Below the pieces are notes generated by a model. That model made no database searches, was not told the DNA's origin, and was given only the letters and a program-made list of their open reading frames with translations. DNA of 64,000 nt from Rhodeus uyekii (Eukaryota; Chordata; Actinopteri; Cypriniformes; Acheilognathidae). Numbering within the stretch: the first letter of the stretch is position 1; every line of letters begins with the position of its first letter. The stretch spans positions 4,548,501-4,612,500 of the forward strand of contig JAWRVZ010000040.1 of the NCBI GenBank assembly GCA_037043235.1, given 5' to 3'. The translations under genes were made by a program, and so were the position numbers. Of this stretch, positions 23,541 through 36,144 are shown piece by piece.

Positions 23541-24334
23541 CTTCATCTTCTTCTTCTTCCGCCATGAAAGTCTATGGCAGCCCATAGAACCGTATGCGGG
23601 AAAAAGATGAAAGTTGGCACACTCATTAAGGACAGTCCAAACATTGGCCATAGCAAAATTGGAGTCTCTAACTCAATATCTCTAGCGCCACCAACTGTCC
23701 AAAGTTGCTCTCACGTTTATGCTAATAACTTTTGAACCGTATGACCTAGAAACAAAATTCTTATGTCCTCTGATTCCTTGGCTCAAGACGATTCGATTGC
23801 ACCCTATGACGTCATTTTCCGTCATTAAATTTTTCCCGCCATTTTGAATTTTATGAAAAACCTACTTTTTCGAACTCCTCCTAGGCCGTTTTTCCGATTT
23901 CAACGAAAATTGAACCACATCATCTCCAGACAATGTGGACAAAAAGTTATCCAAAGAAAGTTGATATGTCAAAGCGTTTACGAATAACTCGCGAAAGAAT
24001 CCGACGTAATGGTCGCAAAAATGAAATTAAGGCTTTATCTCCGCAACGCATTAGCGTTTTCTGACCAAACTAGGTGTGTGTTATGTCAATCATGGTCTGA
24101 GGCGACCTGCAGAGTTTTGGCGCTCTGACCCCTAGTGGTCAGGAGATATTAAAAAACTGACATTTTTTATTATAACTCCTGAACGCTTTGTCTAAAAATC
24201 ATGAAACTGCTGTCTTTAGATCCAGTGGGTCATGCCGAGTCCTGTGATACCAAATTTTCCCATATCGGCCATTTTGAGCGTCTGCCATTTCGATTTTTCT
24301 TATAAGATGCTATGTTTAACAAACACATGACTTT
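23418..24334 (+). repeat. Family A copy A14, short recombinant, 3' truncated
   Basis: Two cassettes, then a body with the 5' private markers of A10 (CCAAACATTGGCC, GTCCTCTGATTCC) and the P2 markers of A10 (GAGGCGACCTGC, GACCCCTAGTGG at 24127) with one 722-bp period missing. CRE 23807. The copy breaks off after CACATGACTTT and is fused to a partial cassette. The 3' arm and terminal palindrome are absent. Confidence 0.93.
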
Positions 24335-24500
24335 CGAAGGCACCTATTGTTTTTGTTCCGGTTCTTATTATTATTAGGGGCCAAGCACCGAAGGTGCGGA
24401 GGCACCTATTGTTTTTGTTCCGGTTCTTATTATTAGGGGCCAAGCACCGAAGGTGCGGAGGCACCTATTGTAATTGTTCCGGTTCTTTATTATTATTATT
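24335..24500 (+). repeat. Partial plus two full family A cassettes
   Basis: The partial one begins at CGAAGGCACC, fused to the truncated A14. Full copies start at 24377 and 24436. The last one has TATTGTAATTGTTCCGG, the minor-clade variant. Confidence 0.92.
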
Positions 24501-25356
24501 CATCTTCTTCTTCCGCCATGGAAGTCTATGGCAGCCCATAGAACCGTTTGCGGGAAAATGATAAAATTTGGCACACTGATAAAGGACAAGCCACTCATTG
24601 ACCATAGCAAATTTGAAGTGTCTAACTCAATGTCTCTAGCGCCACCAACTGTCCAAAGTTGCACTCACGTTTACGTAAATAACTCTTGAACCGTATGTCC
24701 TAGAAACAAAATTCTTTCGTCCACTAATTCCTTGGCTCAAGACGATTCGATTGCACCCTATGACGTCATTTTCCGTCATGAAATTTTTCCCGCCATTTTG
24801 AATTTTACGAAAAACCTACTTTTTCGAACTCCTCCTAGGCCGTTGGTCCGATTTTCACGAAAATTGAACCACATCATCTCCAGACTATGCGTACCAAAAG
24901 TTATTAAAAGAAAGTTGATTTGTCAAACCGTTTACGAATAACTTGCGAAAGAATTCAACAAAATGGCCGCAGAAATGAAAGCGAGGCTTTATCTCCGCAA
25001 CGCATTAGCGTATTCTGACCAAACTTGGTGTGTGTTATGGCAATGATGGTCTGAGGCTACCTGCAAAGATTTGGCGCTCTGCCCCCTAGTGGTCTGGAGA
25101 TATGAAAAAGTGAATTATTTGCTTATAACTTCTGAACGCTTCGACCAAAAATCATAAAACTGGTCTCGTTAGATTCAGGGCATCATGCCGAGTCGTGCGA
25201 TACAAAATTTTCCCATATCGGCCATTTTGAGGGTCGGCCATTTTGAATTTTGTCATAAATTGCTATATTTAACAAACACATTGGCGTATCGTTACGAAAC
25301 TCTATATGTGTCTTCGGCATCTGGGCCTGATACAACACAAAAAATTTCGAGGCAGC

Positions 25357-25368
25357 GCCACCTTGTGG
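25357..25368 (-). promoter_or_regulatory. CTCF-like core GCCACCTTGTGG (representative, second site)
   Basis: The minus strand reads GACCACAAGGTGGCGCTGCC, a good match to CCACNAGGTGGCGCTG. In most long copies the site is the weaker ACCCCCTTGTGG or ACCACCTTGTGG. It lies 276 bp after the first site. Confidence 0.4.
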
Positions 25369-26321
25369 TCAAAAGTTATAAACAAATTTACAAAAATGCT
25401 AATAACTTTTGAACACGTTAACCTATGGTAAAATAAGTTGTCTTTATACGTTCCTTGGGTCAAACCGAGAACACAGATACCAAATTGGTCATAGTCGGCC
25501 AAACTTCCTGTCCGCCATGTTGTTTTTCTTTAAAAACCTACTTTTTCGAACTCCTCCCACACCGTTTGTCCAATTTTCACCAAAATTGAATCATAACATC
25601 TTCAGACCATGCTGACAAAAAGTTATTAAAATAAAGTTGATTCGTCAAACAGGTTTCGATAAAATTGCGAACGAATTTGACCAAATTGCCACCAAATAAA
25701 GCGAGACTATATCTCTGAAACGCATTAGCGTATTCTGACCAAACTTTCTGTGTGTCATGTCAATCATGGTCTGAGGCTACCTGCAGAGTTTTGGCGCTCT
25801 GCCCCCTAGTGGTCAGGAGATATGAAAAACTGACATTTTTGATTATAACTCCTGAATGCTTTGTCCAAAAATCATGAAACTGCTCTCTTTAGATTCAGTG
25901 CATCATGCCGAGTCCTGCGATACCAAATTTTCCCATATCGGCCATTTTCAGCGTCAGCTATTTAGAATTTTGTCATGCAATGCTATGCTTAACAAACACA
26001 TGACTTTAAAGCTGGATGTCAGCAATGCTTTACCCTATTGACACCAAACTTTGCATGTGTCATTGTCACCTCACTCTGGATAAACCACGTGATTTGACAT
26101 ATCAGTTTGGTTACAGCGCTGCCTGTTGGTCAAACGTGATAAACCGTTAAATCGAATTACTAAAGACCGTATTGATGATTTTTCAGCCATTTAGACTGAA
26201 GTCATATTGAAATGTCTTTAGATGCTTCCTGCCGTTGGTCTGATGCTGCCAGCCATGTCGGCATGACATTTAATGCCTTCTTTGTGCTTGGCCCCGTCAT
26301 GGCTGCTTGCAGCTATATTTA

Positions 26322-27103
26322 TTATTATTATTATTCTTCTTCTGCCATTGAAGTCTATGACAGCCCATAGAACCGTAAGCGGGAAAATGAAAAAAAGTTG
26401 GCACACTCATAAAGGAGAGTCCAATCATTGACCATAGCAAAATTGAAGTCTCTAACTCAATCTCTCTAGCGCCACCAACTGTCCAAAGTTGCACTCACGT
26501 TTACGTAAATAACTTTTGAACCGTATGTCCTAGAAACAAAATTCTTTTGTCCACTGATTCCTTGGCTCAAGACGATTCGATTGCACCCTATGACGTCATT
26601 TTCCGTCATGAAAATTTTCCCGCCATTTTGAATTTTATGAAAAACCTACTTTGTCGAACTCCTCCTAGGCCGTTCGTCCGATGTTCACGAAAATTGAACC
26701 ACATCATCTCCCGACAATGTGGACAAAACGATATATAAAGAAAGTTGATTCGTCAAACCGTTTACGAATAACTCGCGAAAGAATCTGAGGTAAAAGTCGC
26801 CAAAATGAAATTGAGGCTTTATCTCCCCAATGCATTAGCCTTTTCTGACCAAACTAGGTGTGTGTTATGTCAATCATGGTTTGAGGCTACCTGCAGAGTT
26901 TTGGCGCTGTGCCCCCTAGTGGTCAGGAGTTATCAAAAACTGACTTTTTTGCTTATAACTTCTGAACCCTTTGGCCAAAAATCATGAAACTGGTCTCTTT
27001 AGATCCAGTGGGTCATGCCGAGTCCTGTGATACCAAATATTCCCATATCGGCCATTTTGAGCGTCTGCCATTTCGATTTTTCTTATAAGATGCTATGTTT
27101 AAC
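26322..27103 (+). repeat. Family A copy A16, short form, 3' truncated
   Basis: No cassette. CRE 26591, CTCF-like core 26911-26922. The copy stops within CTATGTTTAACA and joins CCATAACAAATTTGAAG of the next copy. The 3' site, 3' arm and palindrome are lost. Closest to A29. Confidence 0.93.
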
Positions 27104-28825
27104 ACCATAACAAATTTGAAGTCTCTAACTCAAAATCTCTAGCGCCACCAACTGTCCAAAGTTGAACTAACGTTTATGCTAATAACTTTTGAACCGTATG
27201 ACCTAGAAACAAAATTCTTATGTCCACTGATTCCTTGGCTCAAGACGATTCGATTGCACCCTATGACGTCATTTTCCGTCATGAAAATTTTCCCGCCATT
27301 TTGAATTTTATGAAAAACCTACTTTTTCGAACTCCTCCTAGGCCGTTTGTCCGATTTTCACGAAAATTGAACCACATCATCTCCAGACGATGTTGACAAA
27401 AAGTTATCCAAAGAAAGTTGATATGTCAAACCGTTTTCGAATAACTCGCGAAAGAATCCGACGTAATGGTCGCAAAAATGAAACTGAGGCTTTATCTCCG
27501 CAACGCATTAGCGTTTTCTGACCAAACTAGGTGGGTGTTATGTCAATCATGGTCTGAGGCTACCTGCAGAGTTTTGGCGCTGTGCCCCCTAGTGGTCAGG
27601 AGATATGAAAAAGTTAAATATTTGCTTATAACTTCTGAACGCTTTGGCCAAAAATAATAAAACTGGTCTCTTTAGATTCAGTGCATCATGCCGAGTCGTG
27701 CGATACCAAATTTTTCCATATCGGCCATTTTGAGCGTCGGCCATTTTGAATATTGTCATAAATTGCTATATTTAACAAACACATTGGCGTATCGTTACGA
27801 AACTCGAGATGTGTCTTCGGCACCAGGGCCTGATACAACACAAAAAGTTTCGAGGCAGCACCACCTTGTGGTCAAAAGTTATAAACAAATTTACAAATAT
27901 GCTAATAACTTTTGAGTGCGTTAACCTATGGTAAAACAAATTATCTTTATACGTTCCTTGGGTCAAACCAAGAACACAGATACCAAATTTGTCATAGTCG
28001 GCCAAACTTCTTGTCCACCATGTTGTTTTTCTTTAAAAACCTACTTTTTCGAACTCCTCCCAGACCGTTTGTCCAATTTTCACCAAAATTAAACCACATC
28101 ATCTCCAGACCATCATGACAAAAAGTTATCCAAAGAAAGTTGATATGTCAAACCGTTTACGAATAACTCGCGAAAGAATCCGACGTAATGGTCGCAAAAA
28201 TGAAATTGAGGCTTTATCTCCGCAACGCATTAGTGTTTTCTGACCAAACTAGGTGTGTGTTATGTCAATCATGGTCTGAGGCTACCTGCAGAGTTTTGGC
28301 GCTCTGCCCCCTAGTGGTCAGGAGATATTAAAAAACTGACATTTTTGATTATAACTCCTGAACGCTTTGTCTAAAAATCATGAAACTGCTGTCTTTAGAT
28401 CCAGTGGGTCATGCCGAGCCCTGTGATACCAAATTTTCCCATATCGGCCATTTTGAGCGTCTGCCATTTCGATTTTTCTTATAAGATGCTATGTTTAACA
28501 AACACATGACTTTAGTGCTCTGTCAGCAATGGTTTACCCAATTGAAAGCAAACTTTGCATGTGTCAATGTCACCACACTCTCAATGTACCACATGAATTG
28601 ACACTACAATTTGATTACAGCGCTGCCTGTTGGTTGAACGTGATAAACCATTAAATCGAATTACTAAAGACCGTGTTGTTGATTTTTCAGCCATTTAGAC
28701 TTAAGTCATATTGAAGTGTCTTTAGATTCTTACTGCCGTTGGTCTGATGATGCCAGCCATGTCGGCATGACATTTAATGCCCTCCTTGCGCTTGGCCCCG
28801 TGATGGCTGCTAGCAGCTATATTTA
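27104..28825 (+). repeat. Family A copy A17, long form, 5' truncated
   Basis: Starts at CCATAACAAATTTG, so it lacks the (TTA)n, the CTTCTTCTGCC start and about 100 bp. CRE 27264; CTCF-like cores 27584, 27860 and 28306; 3' site from 28620; palindrome 28806-28817. Confidence 0.93.
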
Positions 28826-29919
28826 TTATTATTCTTCTTCTGCCATTGAAGTCTATGACAGCCCATAGAACCGTAAGCGGGAAAATGAAAAAAAGTTGGC
28901 ACACTCATAAAGGAGAGTCCAATCATTGACCATAGCAAAATTGAAGTCTCTAACTCAATCTCTCTACCGCCACCAACTGTCCAAAGTTGCACTCACGTTT
29001 ACGTAAATAACTTTTGAACCGTATGTCCTAGAAACAAAATTCTTTTGTCCACTGATTCCTTGGCTCAAGACGATTCGATTGCACCCTATGACGTCATTTT
29101 CCGTCATGAAAATTTTCCCGCCATTTTGAATTTTATGAAAAACCTACTTTGTCAAACTCCTCCTAGGCCGTTCGTCCGATGTTCACGAAAATTGAACCAC
29201 ATCATCTCCAGACAATGTGGACAAAACGATATATAAAGAAAGTTGATTCGTCAAACCGTTTACGAATAACTCGCGAAAGAATCCGAGGTAAAAGTCGCCA
29301 AAATGAAATTGAGGCTTTATCTCCCCAATGCATTAGCCTTTTCTGACCAAACTAGGTGTGTATTATGTCAATCATTGTCTGAGGCTACATGCAGAGTTTT
29401 GGCGCTGTGCCCCCTAGTGGTCAGGAGTTATCAAAAACTGACTTTTTTGCTTATAACTTCTGAACCCTTTGGCCAAAAATCATGAAACTGGTCTCTTTAG
29501 ATCCAGTGGGTCATGCCGAGTCCTGTGATACCAAATATTCCCATATCGGCCATTTTGAGCGTCTGCCATTTCGATTTTTCTTATAAGATGCTATGTTTAA
29601 CAAACACATGACTTTAGTGCTCTCTCAGCAATGGTTTACCCAATTGAAAGCAAACTTTGCATGTGTCAATGTCACCACACTCTCAATGTACCACACACTA
29701 CAATTTGGTTACAGCGCTGCCTGTTGGTTGAATGCGATAAACCATTAAATCGAATTGCTAAAGACCGTATTGTTGGTTTTTCAGCCATTTAGACTTAAGT
29801 CATATTGAAATGTCTTTAGATTTTTACTGCTGTTGGTCTGATGATGCCAGTCATGTCGGCATGACATTTAATGCCCTCCTTGCGCTTGGCCCCGTGATGG
29901 CTGCTAGCAGCTATATTTA
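28826..29919 (+). repeat. Family A copy A18, short form
   Basis: No cassette. CRE 29089, CTCF-like core 29409, 3' site from 29714 after the 9-bp deletion (CACACACTACAA), palindrome 29900-29911. The change CTCTCTACCGCCACC is shared with A33. Confidence 0.94.
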
Positions 29920-29984
29920 GGGGCCAAGCACCGAAGGTGCGGAGGCACCTATTGTAATTGTTCCGGTTCTTTATTATTATTATT
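29920..29984 (+). repeat. Family A hairpin cassette, TAATTG variant
   Basis: TATTGTAATTGTTCCGG as in A15 and A28. The TAATTGTT stretch is also what family B cassettes have. Confidence 0.92.
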
Positions 29985-31715
29985 CATCTTCTTCTTCTTC
30001 TTCTTCTTCTTCTTCCGCCATGGAAGTCTATGTAAGGCCATAGAACCGTTTGCGGGAAAATGATAAAATTTGGCACACTGATAGAGGACAAGCCAATCAT
30101 TGACCATAGCAAATTTGAAGTCTCTAACTCAATGTCTCTAGCGCCACCAACTGTCCAAAGTTGCACTCACGTTTACGTAAATAACTCTTGAACCGTATGT
30201 CCTAGAAACAAAATTCTTTCGTCCACTAATTCCTTGGCTCAAGACGATTCGATTGCACCCTATGACGTCATTTTCCGTCATGAAAATTTTCCCGCCATTT
30301 TGAATTTTACGAAAAACCTACTTTTTCGAACTCCTCCTAGGCCGTTTGTCCGATTTTCACGAAAATTGAACCACATCATCTCCAGACTATGCGTACAAAA
30401 AGTTATTAAAAGAAAGTTTATTTGTCAAACCGTTTACGAATAACTTGCGAATGAATTCGACAAAATGGCCGCAGAAATGAAAGCGAGGCTTTATCTCTGC
30501 AACGCATTAGCGTATTCTGACCAAACTTGGTGTGTGTTATGGCAATGATGGTCTGAGGCTACCTGCGGAGATTTGGCGCTCTGCCCCCTAGTGGTCTGGA
30601 GATATGAAAAAGTGAAATATTTGCTTATAACTTCTGAACGCTTCGATCAAAAATCATAAAACTGGTCTCGTTAGATTCAGGGCATCATGCCGAGTCGTGC
30701 AATACCAAATTTTCCCATATCGGCCATTTTGAGGGTCGGCCATTTTGAATTTTGTCATAAATTGCTATATTTAACAAACACATTGGTGTATCGTTACGAA
30801 ACTCGATATGTGTCTTCGGCATCTGGGCCTGATACAACACAAAAAGTTTCGAGGCAGCGCCACCTTGTGGTCAAAAGTTATAAACAAATTTGCAAAAATG
30901 CTAATAACTTTTGAACACGTTAACCTATGGTAAAATAAGTTGTCTTTATACGTTCCTTGGGTCAAACCGAGAACACAGATACCAAATTTGTCATAGTCGG
31001 CCAAACTTCCTGTCCGCCATGTTGTTTTTCTTTAAAAACCTACTTTTTCGAACTCCTCCCACACCGTTTGTCCAATTTTCACCAAAATTGAATCATAACA
31101 TCTTCAGACCATGCTGACAAAAAGTTATTAAAATAAAGTTGATTCGTCAAACAGGTTTCGATAAAATTGCGAACAAATTTGACCAAATGGCCACCAAATA
31201 AAGCGAGGCTATATCTCCGCAACGCATTAGCGTATTCTGACCAAACTTTCTGTGTGTCATGTCAATCATGATCTGAGGCTACCTGCAGAGTTTTGGCGCT
31301 CTGCCCCCTAGTGGTCAGGAGATATAAAATACTGACATTTTTGATTATAACTCCTGAATGCTTTGTCCAAAAATCATGAAACTGCTGTCTTTAGATTCAG
31401 GGCATCATGCCGAGTCGTGCGATACCAAATTTTCCCATATCGGCCATTTTCAGCGTCAGCTATTTAGAATTTTGTCATGAAATGCTATGCTTAACAAACA
31501 CATGACTTTAAAGCTGGATGTCAGCAATGCTTTACCCTATTGACACCAAACTTTGCATGTGTCATTGTCACCTCACTCTGGATATACCACAGAAGTCATA
31601 TTGAAATGTCTTTAGATGCTTACTGCTGTTGGTCTGATGCTGCCAGCCATGTCGGCATAACATTTAATGCCCTCCTAATGCTTGGCCCCGTCATGGCTGC
31701 TTGCAGCTATATTTA
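29920..31715 (+). repeat. Family A copy A19, long form, minor clade
   Basis: One cassette with CTATTGTAATTGTTCCGG, then (CTT)n. CRE 30263; CTCF-like cores 30583, 30859 and 31303; 720-bp period. Near-identical to A28 up to about 31590, where roughly 100 bp including the 3' site is deleted (junction ACCACAGAAGTC). Hairpin GCTGCTTGCAGC 31696-31707. Confidence 0.94.
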
Positions 31716-31779
31716 GGGGCCAAGCACCGAAGGTGCGGAGGCACCTATTGTATCCGTTCTCGTTCTTATTATTATTATT
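31716..31779 (+). repeat. Family A hairpin cassette, divergent
   Basis: Stems intact, but the tail reads TATTGTATCCGTTCTCGTTC, unlike all others. It heads the most divergent copy, A20. Confidence 0.92.
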
Positions 31780-33082
31780 CTTCCGCTTCTTCTTCCACCC
31801 ACAAGTCAATGGCAGCCCATAGAACCGAATGCGGGAAAATGATGAAATTTGGCACACTCATAGAGGACAGTCCAATCATTGACCACACCAATTTTGGAGT
31901 CTCTACCTCAATCCCTCTAGCGCCACCAACTGTCCAAATTTACACTTACATTTATGCTAATAACTCTTGAACCATAAGAGCTAGAAACAAAATTCCTTCG
32001 TCCACTGATTCCTTGGCTCATGCTGATTCGATTGCACCCTATGACGTCATTTTCCGTCATGAAAATTTTTCCGCAATTTTGAGTTTTATGAAAAACCTAC
32101 TTTGTCGAACTCCTCCTAGGCCGTTTGTCCGATTCTCACAAAAATTGAACCACATCATCTCCAGACTATGGAGACAAAAAGTTATGGAAATCAAGTTGAT
32201 TGATCAAACCGTTTACGAATAACTTGCGAAAGAATTCAACGAATTTGCCGCAAAAATGAACTTGAGGCTATATCTCCGCAACGCATTTGCGTATTATGAC
32301 CAAACTTTGTGTCTGTCATAGTAGTCATGATCTGAGGCTACGTGCAGAGTTTTGGCGCACTGCCCCCTAGTGGTCAGGAGATATAAAAAAGTGAGTTTTT
32401 TGCTCATAACTTCTGAACATTTTGTTCAAAAATCATAAAACTGGTCTCTTTAGATTTAGGGCATCATGCTGAGTCATGCGATACCAAATTTTCTCATATC
32501 GGCCATTTTGGGTGTCGGCCATTTTGAAATTTGTCGTAAAATGCTATATTTTACAAACGCATTGGCGTATCATTACGAAACTCAATATGTGTCTTTGGGA
32601 CCTTGATTTGAATCTACACCAAAAGTTTCGGGGCAGCGCCACCTTGTGGTCAAAAGTTATAACAAAATTTACAAGAATGCTAATAACTTTTGATTACATT
32701 AAGCTATTTTAAAACAAATTATCTTATTATGTTCCTTGGGTCACGCCGAGAACACAGATACCAAATTTGACATAGTTTGCCTAAATTTCCTGTCTGCCAT
32801 GTTGTTTTCTTCAAAAACCTACTTTTTCTAACTCCTCCCAGACCGTTTGTCCGATTTTCACCAAAATCAAATCGTATCATCTTCAGACTGTGTTGACAAA
32901 AAGTTATGGATTTCGTGTCAATAGACAAAACCGTTTTCGTATACCACAATTACAAATTTGAGGTAGTGATGAGAAAATGACTTTAATGCTCTATGTCAGT
33001 AATGTTTTGTCCAAATAACACCAAACTTTGCACATTTCATTGTGACATTACTCGGACCACATTCTAACAATTCGGACACAGC

Positions 33083-33094
33083 GCCATCTATTGG
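33083..33094 (-). promoter_or_regulatory. CTCF-like core at the 3' site of A20
   Basis: The minus strand reads GACCAATAGATGGCGCTGTG. In other copies the same place reads GCGCTGCCTGTTGG, a weaker match. A20 may preserve an older, better version. Confidence 0.35.
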
Positions 33095-33263
33095 TCCAAA
33101 GCGATAAACTATTAAATCAAATTACAGTGTCTGTATTAATGATTTTTCAGCCATTTAGCCTAAAATCATCTTAAAATGCATTTACTGCAATTGGTCTTTT
33201 GCTGCCAGCCACATCAATGCCCTGTTTGTGCTTGGCCCCGTCATTGCTGCTTGCAGCTTATTA

Positions 33264-33328
33264 GGGGCCAAGCACCGAAGGTGCGGAGGCACCTATTGTT
33301 TCCGTTCCGGTTCTTTATTATTATTATT
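33264..33328 (+). repeat. Family A hairpin cassette, TTTCCGTTCC variant
   Basis: Joined to A20's shortened end GCAGCTTATTA. Its first 12 bases are the perfect complement of A20's GTGCTTGGCCCC. Confidence 0.92.
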
Positions 33329-35052
33329 CATCTTCTTCTTCTTCTTCTTCTTCTTCTTCCGATGTCTCTAGCGCCACCAACTGTCCAAAGTTGCACTCAC
33401 GTTTACGTAAATAACTCTTGAACCGTATGTCCTAGAAACAAAATTCTTTCGTCCACTGATTCCTTGGCTCAAGACGATTCGATTGCACCCTATGACGTCA
33501 TTTTCCGTCATGAAAATTTTCCCGCCATTTTGAATTTTACGAAAAACCTACTTTTTCGAACTCCTCCTAGGCCGTTGGTCCGATTTTCACGAAAATTGAA
33601 CCACATCATCTCCAGACAATGTGGACAAAAAGTTATCCAAAGAAAGTTGATATGTCAAACCGTTTACGAATAACTTGCGAAAGAATCCGAGGTAATGGTC
33701 GCAAAAATGAAATTGAGGCTTTATCTCCGCAACGCATTAGAGTTTTCTGACCAAACTAGGTGTGTGTTATGTCAATCATGGTCTGAGGCTACCTGCAGAG
33801 TTTTGGCGCTGTGCCCCCTAGTGGTCAGGAGATATGAAAAAGTTAAATATTTGCTTATAACTTCTGAACGCTTTGGCCAAAAATAATAAAACTGGTCTCT
33901 TTAGATTCAGTGCATCATGCCGAGTCGTGCGATACCAAATTTTCCCATATCGGCCATTTTGAGTGTCGGCCATTTTGAATATTGTCATAAATTGCTATAT
34001 TTAACAAAGATATTGGCGTATCGTTACGAAACTCAATATGTGTCTTCGGCACCTAACCTTGATACGACTCAAAAAGTTTCGAGGCAGCACCCCCTTGTGG
34101 TCAAAAATTATAACCAAATTTACAAATATGCTAATAACTTTTGAGTGCATTAACCTATGGTAAAACAAATTATCTTTATACGTTCCTTGGGTCAAACCGA
34201 GAACACAGATACCAAATTTGTCATAGTCGGCCAAACTTCTTGTCCACCATGTTGTTTTTCTTTAAAAACCTACTTTTTCAAACTCCTCCCAAACCGTTTG
34301 TCCAATTTTCACCAAAATTAAACCACATCATCTCTAGACCATGCTGACAAAAAGTTATCCAAAGAAAGTTGATATGTCAAACCGTTTACGAATAACTCGC
34401 GAAAGAATCCGACGTAATGGTCGCAAAAATTAAATTGAGGCTTTATCTCCGCAACGCATTAGCGTTTTCTGACCAAACTTGGTGTGTGTTATGTCAATCA
34501 CGGTCTGAGGCTACCTGCAGAGTTTTGGCGCTCTGCCCCCTAGTGGTCAGGAGATATTTAAAAACTGACATTTTTGATTATAACTCCTGAACGCTTTGTC
34601 TAAAAATCATGAAACTGCTGTCTTTGGATCCAGTGGGACATGCCGAGCCCTGTGATACCAAATTTTCCCATATCGGCCATTTTGAGCGTCTGCCATTTCG
34701 ATTTTTCTTATAAGATGCTATGTTTAACAAACACATGACTTTAGTGCTCTGTCAGCAATGGTTTACCCAATTGAAAGCAAACTCTGCATGTGTCAATGTC
34801 ACCACACTCTCAATGTACCACATGAATTGACACTACAATTTGGTTACAGCGCTGCCTGTTGGTCGAACGTGATAAACCATTAAATCAAATTACTAAAGAC
34901 CGTATTGTTGATTTTTCAGCCATTTAGACTTGTCATATTGAAATGTCTTTAGATTCTTATTGCCGTTGGTCTGATGATGCCAGCCATGTCGGCATGACAT
35001 TTAATGCCCTCCTTGCGCTTGGCCCCGTGATGGCTGCTAGCAGCTATATTTA
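33264..35052 (+). repeat. Family A copy A21, long form, 5' internal deletion
   Basis: One cassette and (CTT)n, then a deletion at about 33360 that joins CTTCTTCCG to ATGTCTCTAGCGCC and removes about 100 bp. CRE 33493; CTCF-like cores 33813, 34089 and 34535; 3' site from 34849; palindrome 35033-35044. Otherwise matches A6. Confidence 0.94.
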
Positions 35053-36144
35053 TTATTATTATTCTTCTTCTGCCATTGAAGTCTATGACAGCCCATAGAA
35101 CCGTAAGCGGGAAAATGAAAAAAAGTTGGCACACTCATAAAGGAGAGTCCAATCATTGACCATAGCAAAATTGAAGTCTCTAACTCAATCTCTCTAGCGC
35201 CACCAACTGTCCAAAGTTGCACTCACGTTTACGTAAATAACTTTTGAACCGTATGTCCTAGAAACAAAATTCTTTTGTCCACTGATTCCTTGGCTCAAGA
35301 CGATTCGAATGCACCCTATGACGTCATTTTCCGTCATGAAAATTTTCCCGCCATTTTGAATTTTATGAAAAACCTACTTTTTCGAACTCCTCCTAGGCCG
35401 TTTGTCCGATGTTCACGAAAATTGAACCATATCATCTCCAGACAATGTGGACAAAACGATATATAAAGAAAGTTGATTCGTCAAACCGTTTACGAATAAC
35501 TCGCAAAAGAATCCGAGGTAATAGTCGCCAAAATGAAATTGAGGCTTTATCTCCGCAATGCATTAGCCTTTTATGACCAAACTAGGTGTGTGTTATGTCA
35601 ATCATGGTCTGAGGCTACCTGCAGAGTTTTGGCGCTGTGTCCCCTAGTGGTCAGGAGATATGAAAAACTGACTTTTTTGCTTATAACTTCTGAACCCTTT
35701 GGCCAAAAATCATGAAACTGGTCTTTTTAGATCCAGTGGGTCATGCCGAGTCCTGTGATACCAAATATTCCCATATCGGCCATTTTGAGCGTCTGCCATT
35801 TCGATTTTTCTTATAAGATGCTATGTTTAACAAACACATGACTTTAGTGCTCTGTCAGCAATGGTTTACCCAATTGAAAGCAAACTTTGCATGTGTCAAG
35901 TCACCACACTCTCAATGTACCACATGAATTGACACTACAATTTGGTTACAGCGCTGCCTGTTGGTTGAACGTGATAAACCATTAAATCGAATTACTGAAG
36001 ACCGTATTGTTGATTTTTCAGCCATTTAGACTTAAGTCATATTGAAATGTCTTTAGATTCTTACTGCCGTTGGTCTGATGATGCCAGCCATGTCGGCATG
36101 ACATTTAATGCCCTCCTTGCGCTTGGCCCCGTGATGGCTGCTAG
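35053..36144 (+). repeat. Family A copy A22, short form, broken palindrome
   Basis: No cassette. CRE 35319, CTCF-like core 35639 (GTCCCCTAGTGG, one base off), 3' site from 35951. Ends GCTGCTAG joined to TTATTATTC: the second half of the terminal palindrome and TATATTTA are missing. Confidence 0.94.

Larger units (their letters stand above)
24335..26321 (+). repeat. Family A copy A15, long form, minor clade
   Basis: A partial plus two full cassettes. CRE 24761; CTCF-like cores 25081, 25357 (GCCACCTTGTGG, preceded by GC) and 25801; internal period 720; 3' site from 26116; hairpin GCTGCTTGCAGC 26302-26313. The 3' arm GTGCTTGGCCCC complements all 12 first bases of the cassette. Groups with A19, A20 and A28. 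Confidence 0.94.
31716..33263 (+). repeat. Family A copy A20, most divergent, intermediate length
   Basis: Substitutions are spread across the copy, and part of P2 with its CTCF-like core is deleted. CRE 32042 is intact. CTCF-like cores at 32362, 32638 (GCCACCTTGTGG) and 33083 (GCCATCTATTGG preceded by GC). GTGCTTGGCCCC and GCTGCTTGCAGC 33246-33257 close the copy, then TTATTA. The 320-bp and 276-bp spacings are unchanged despite the divergence. Confidence 0.92.
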
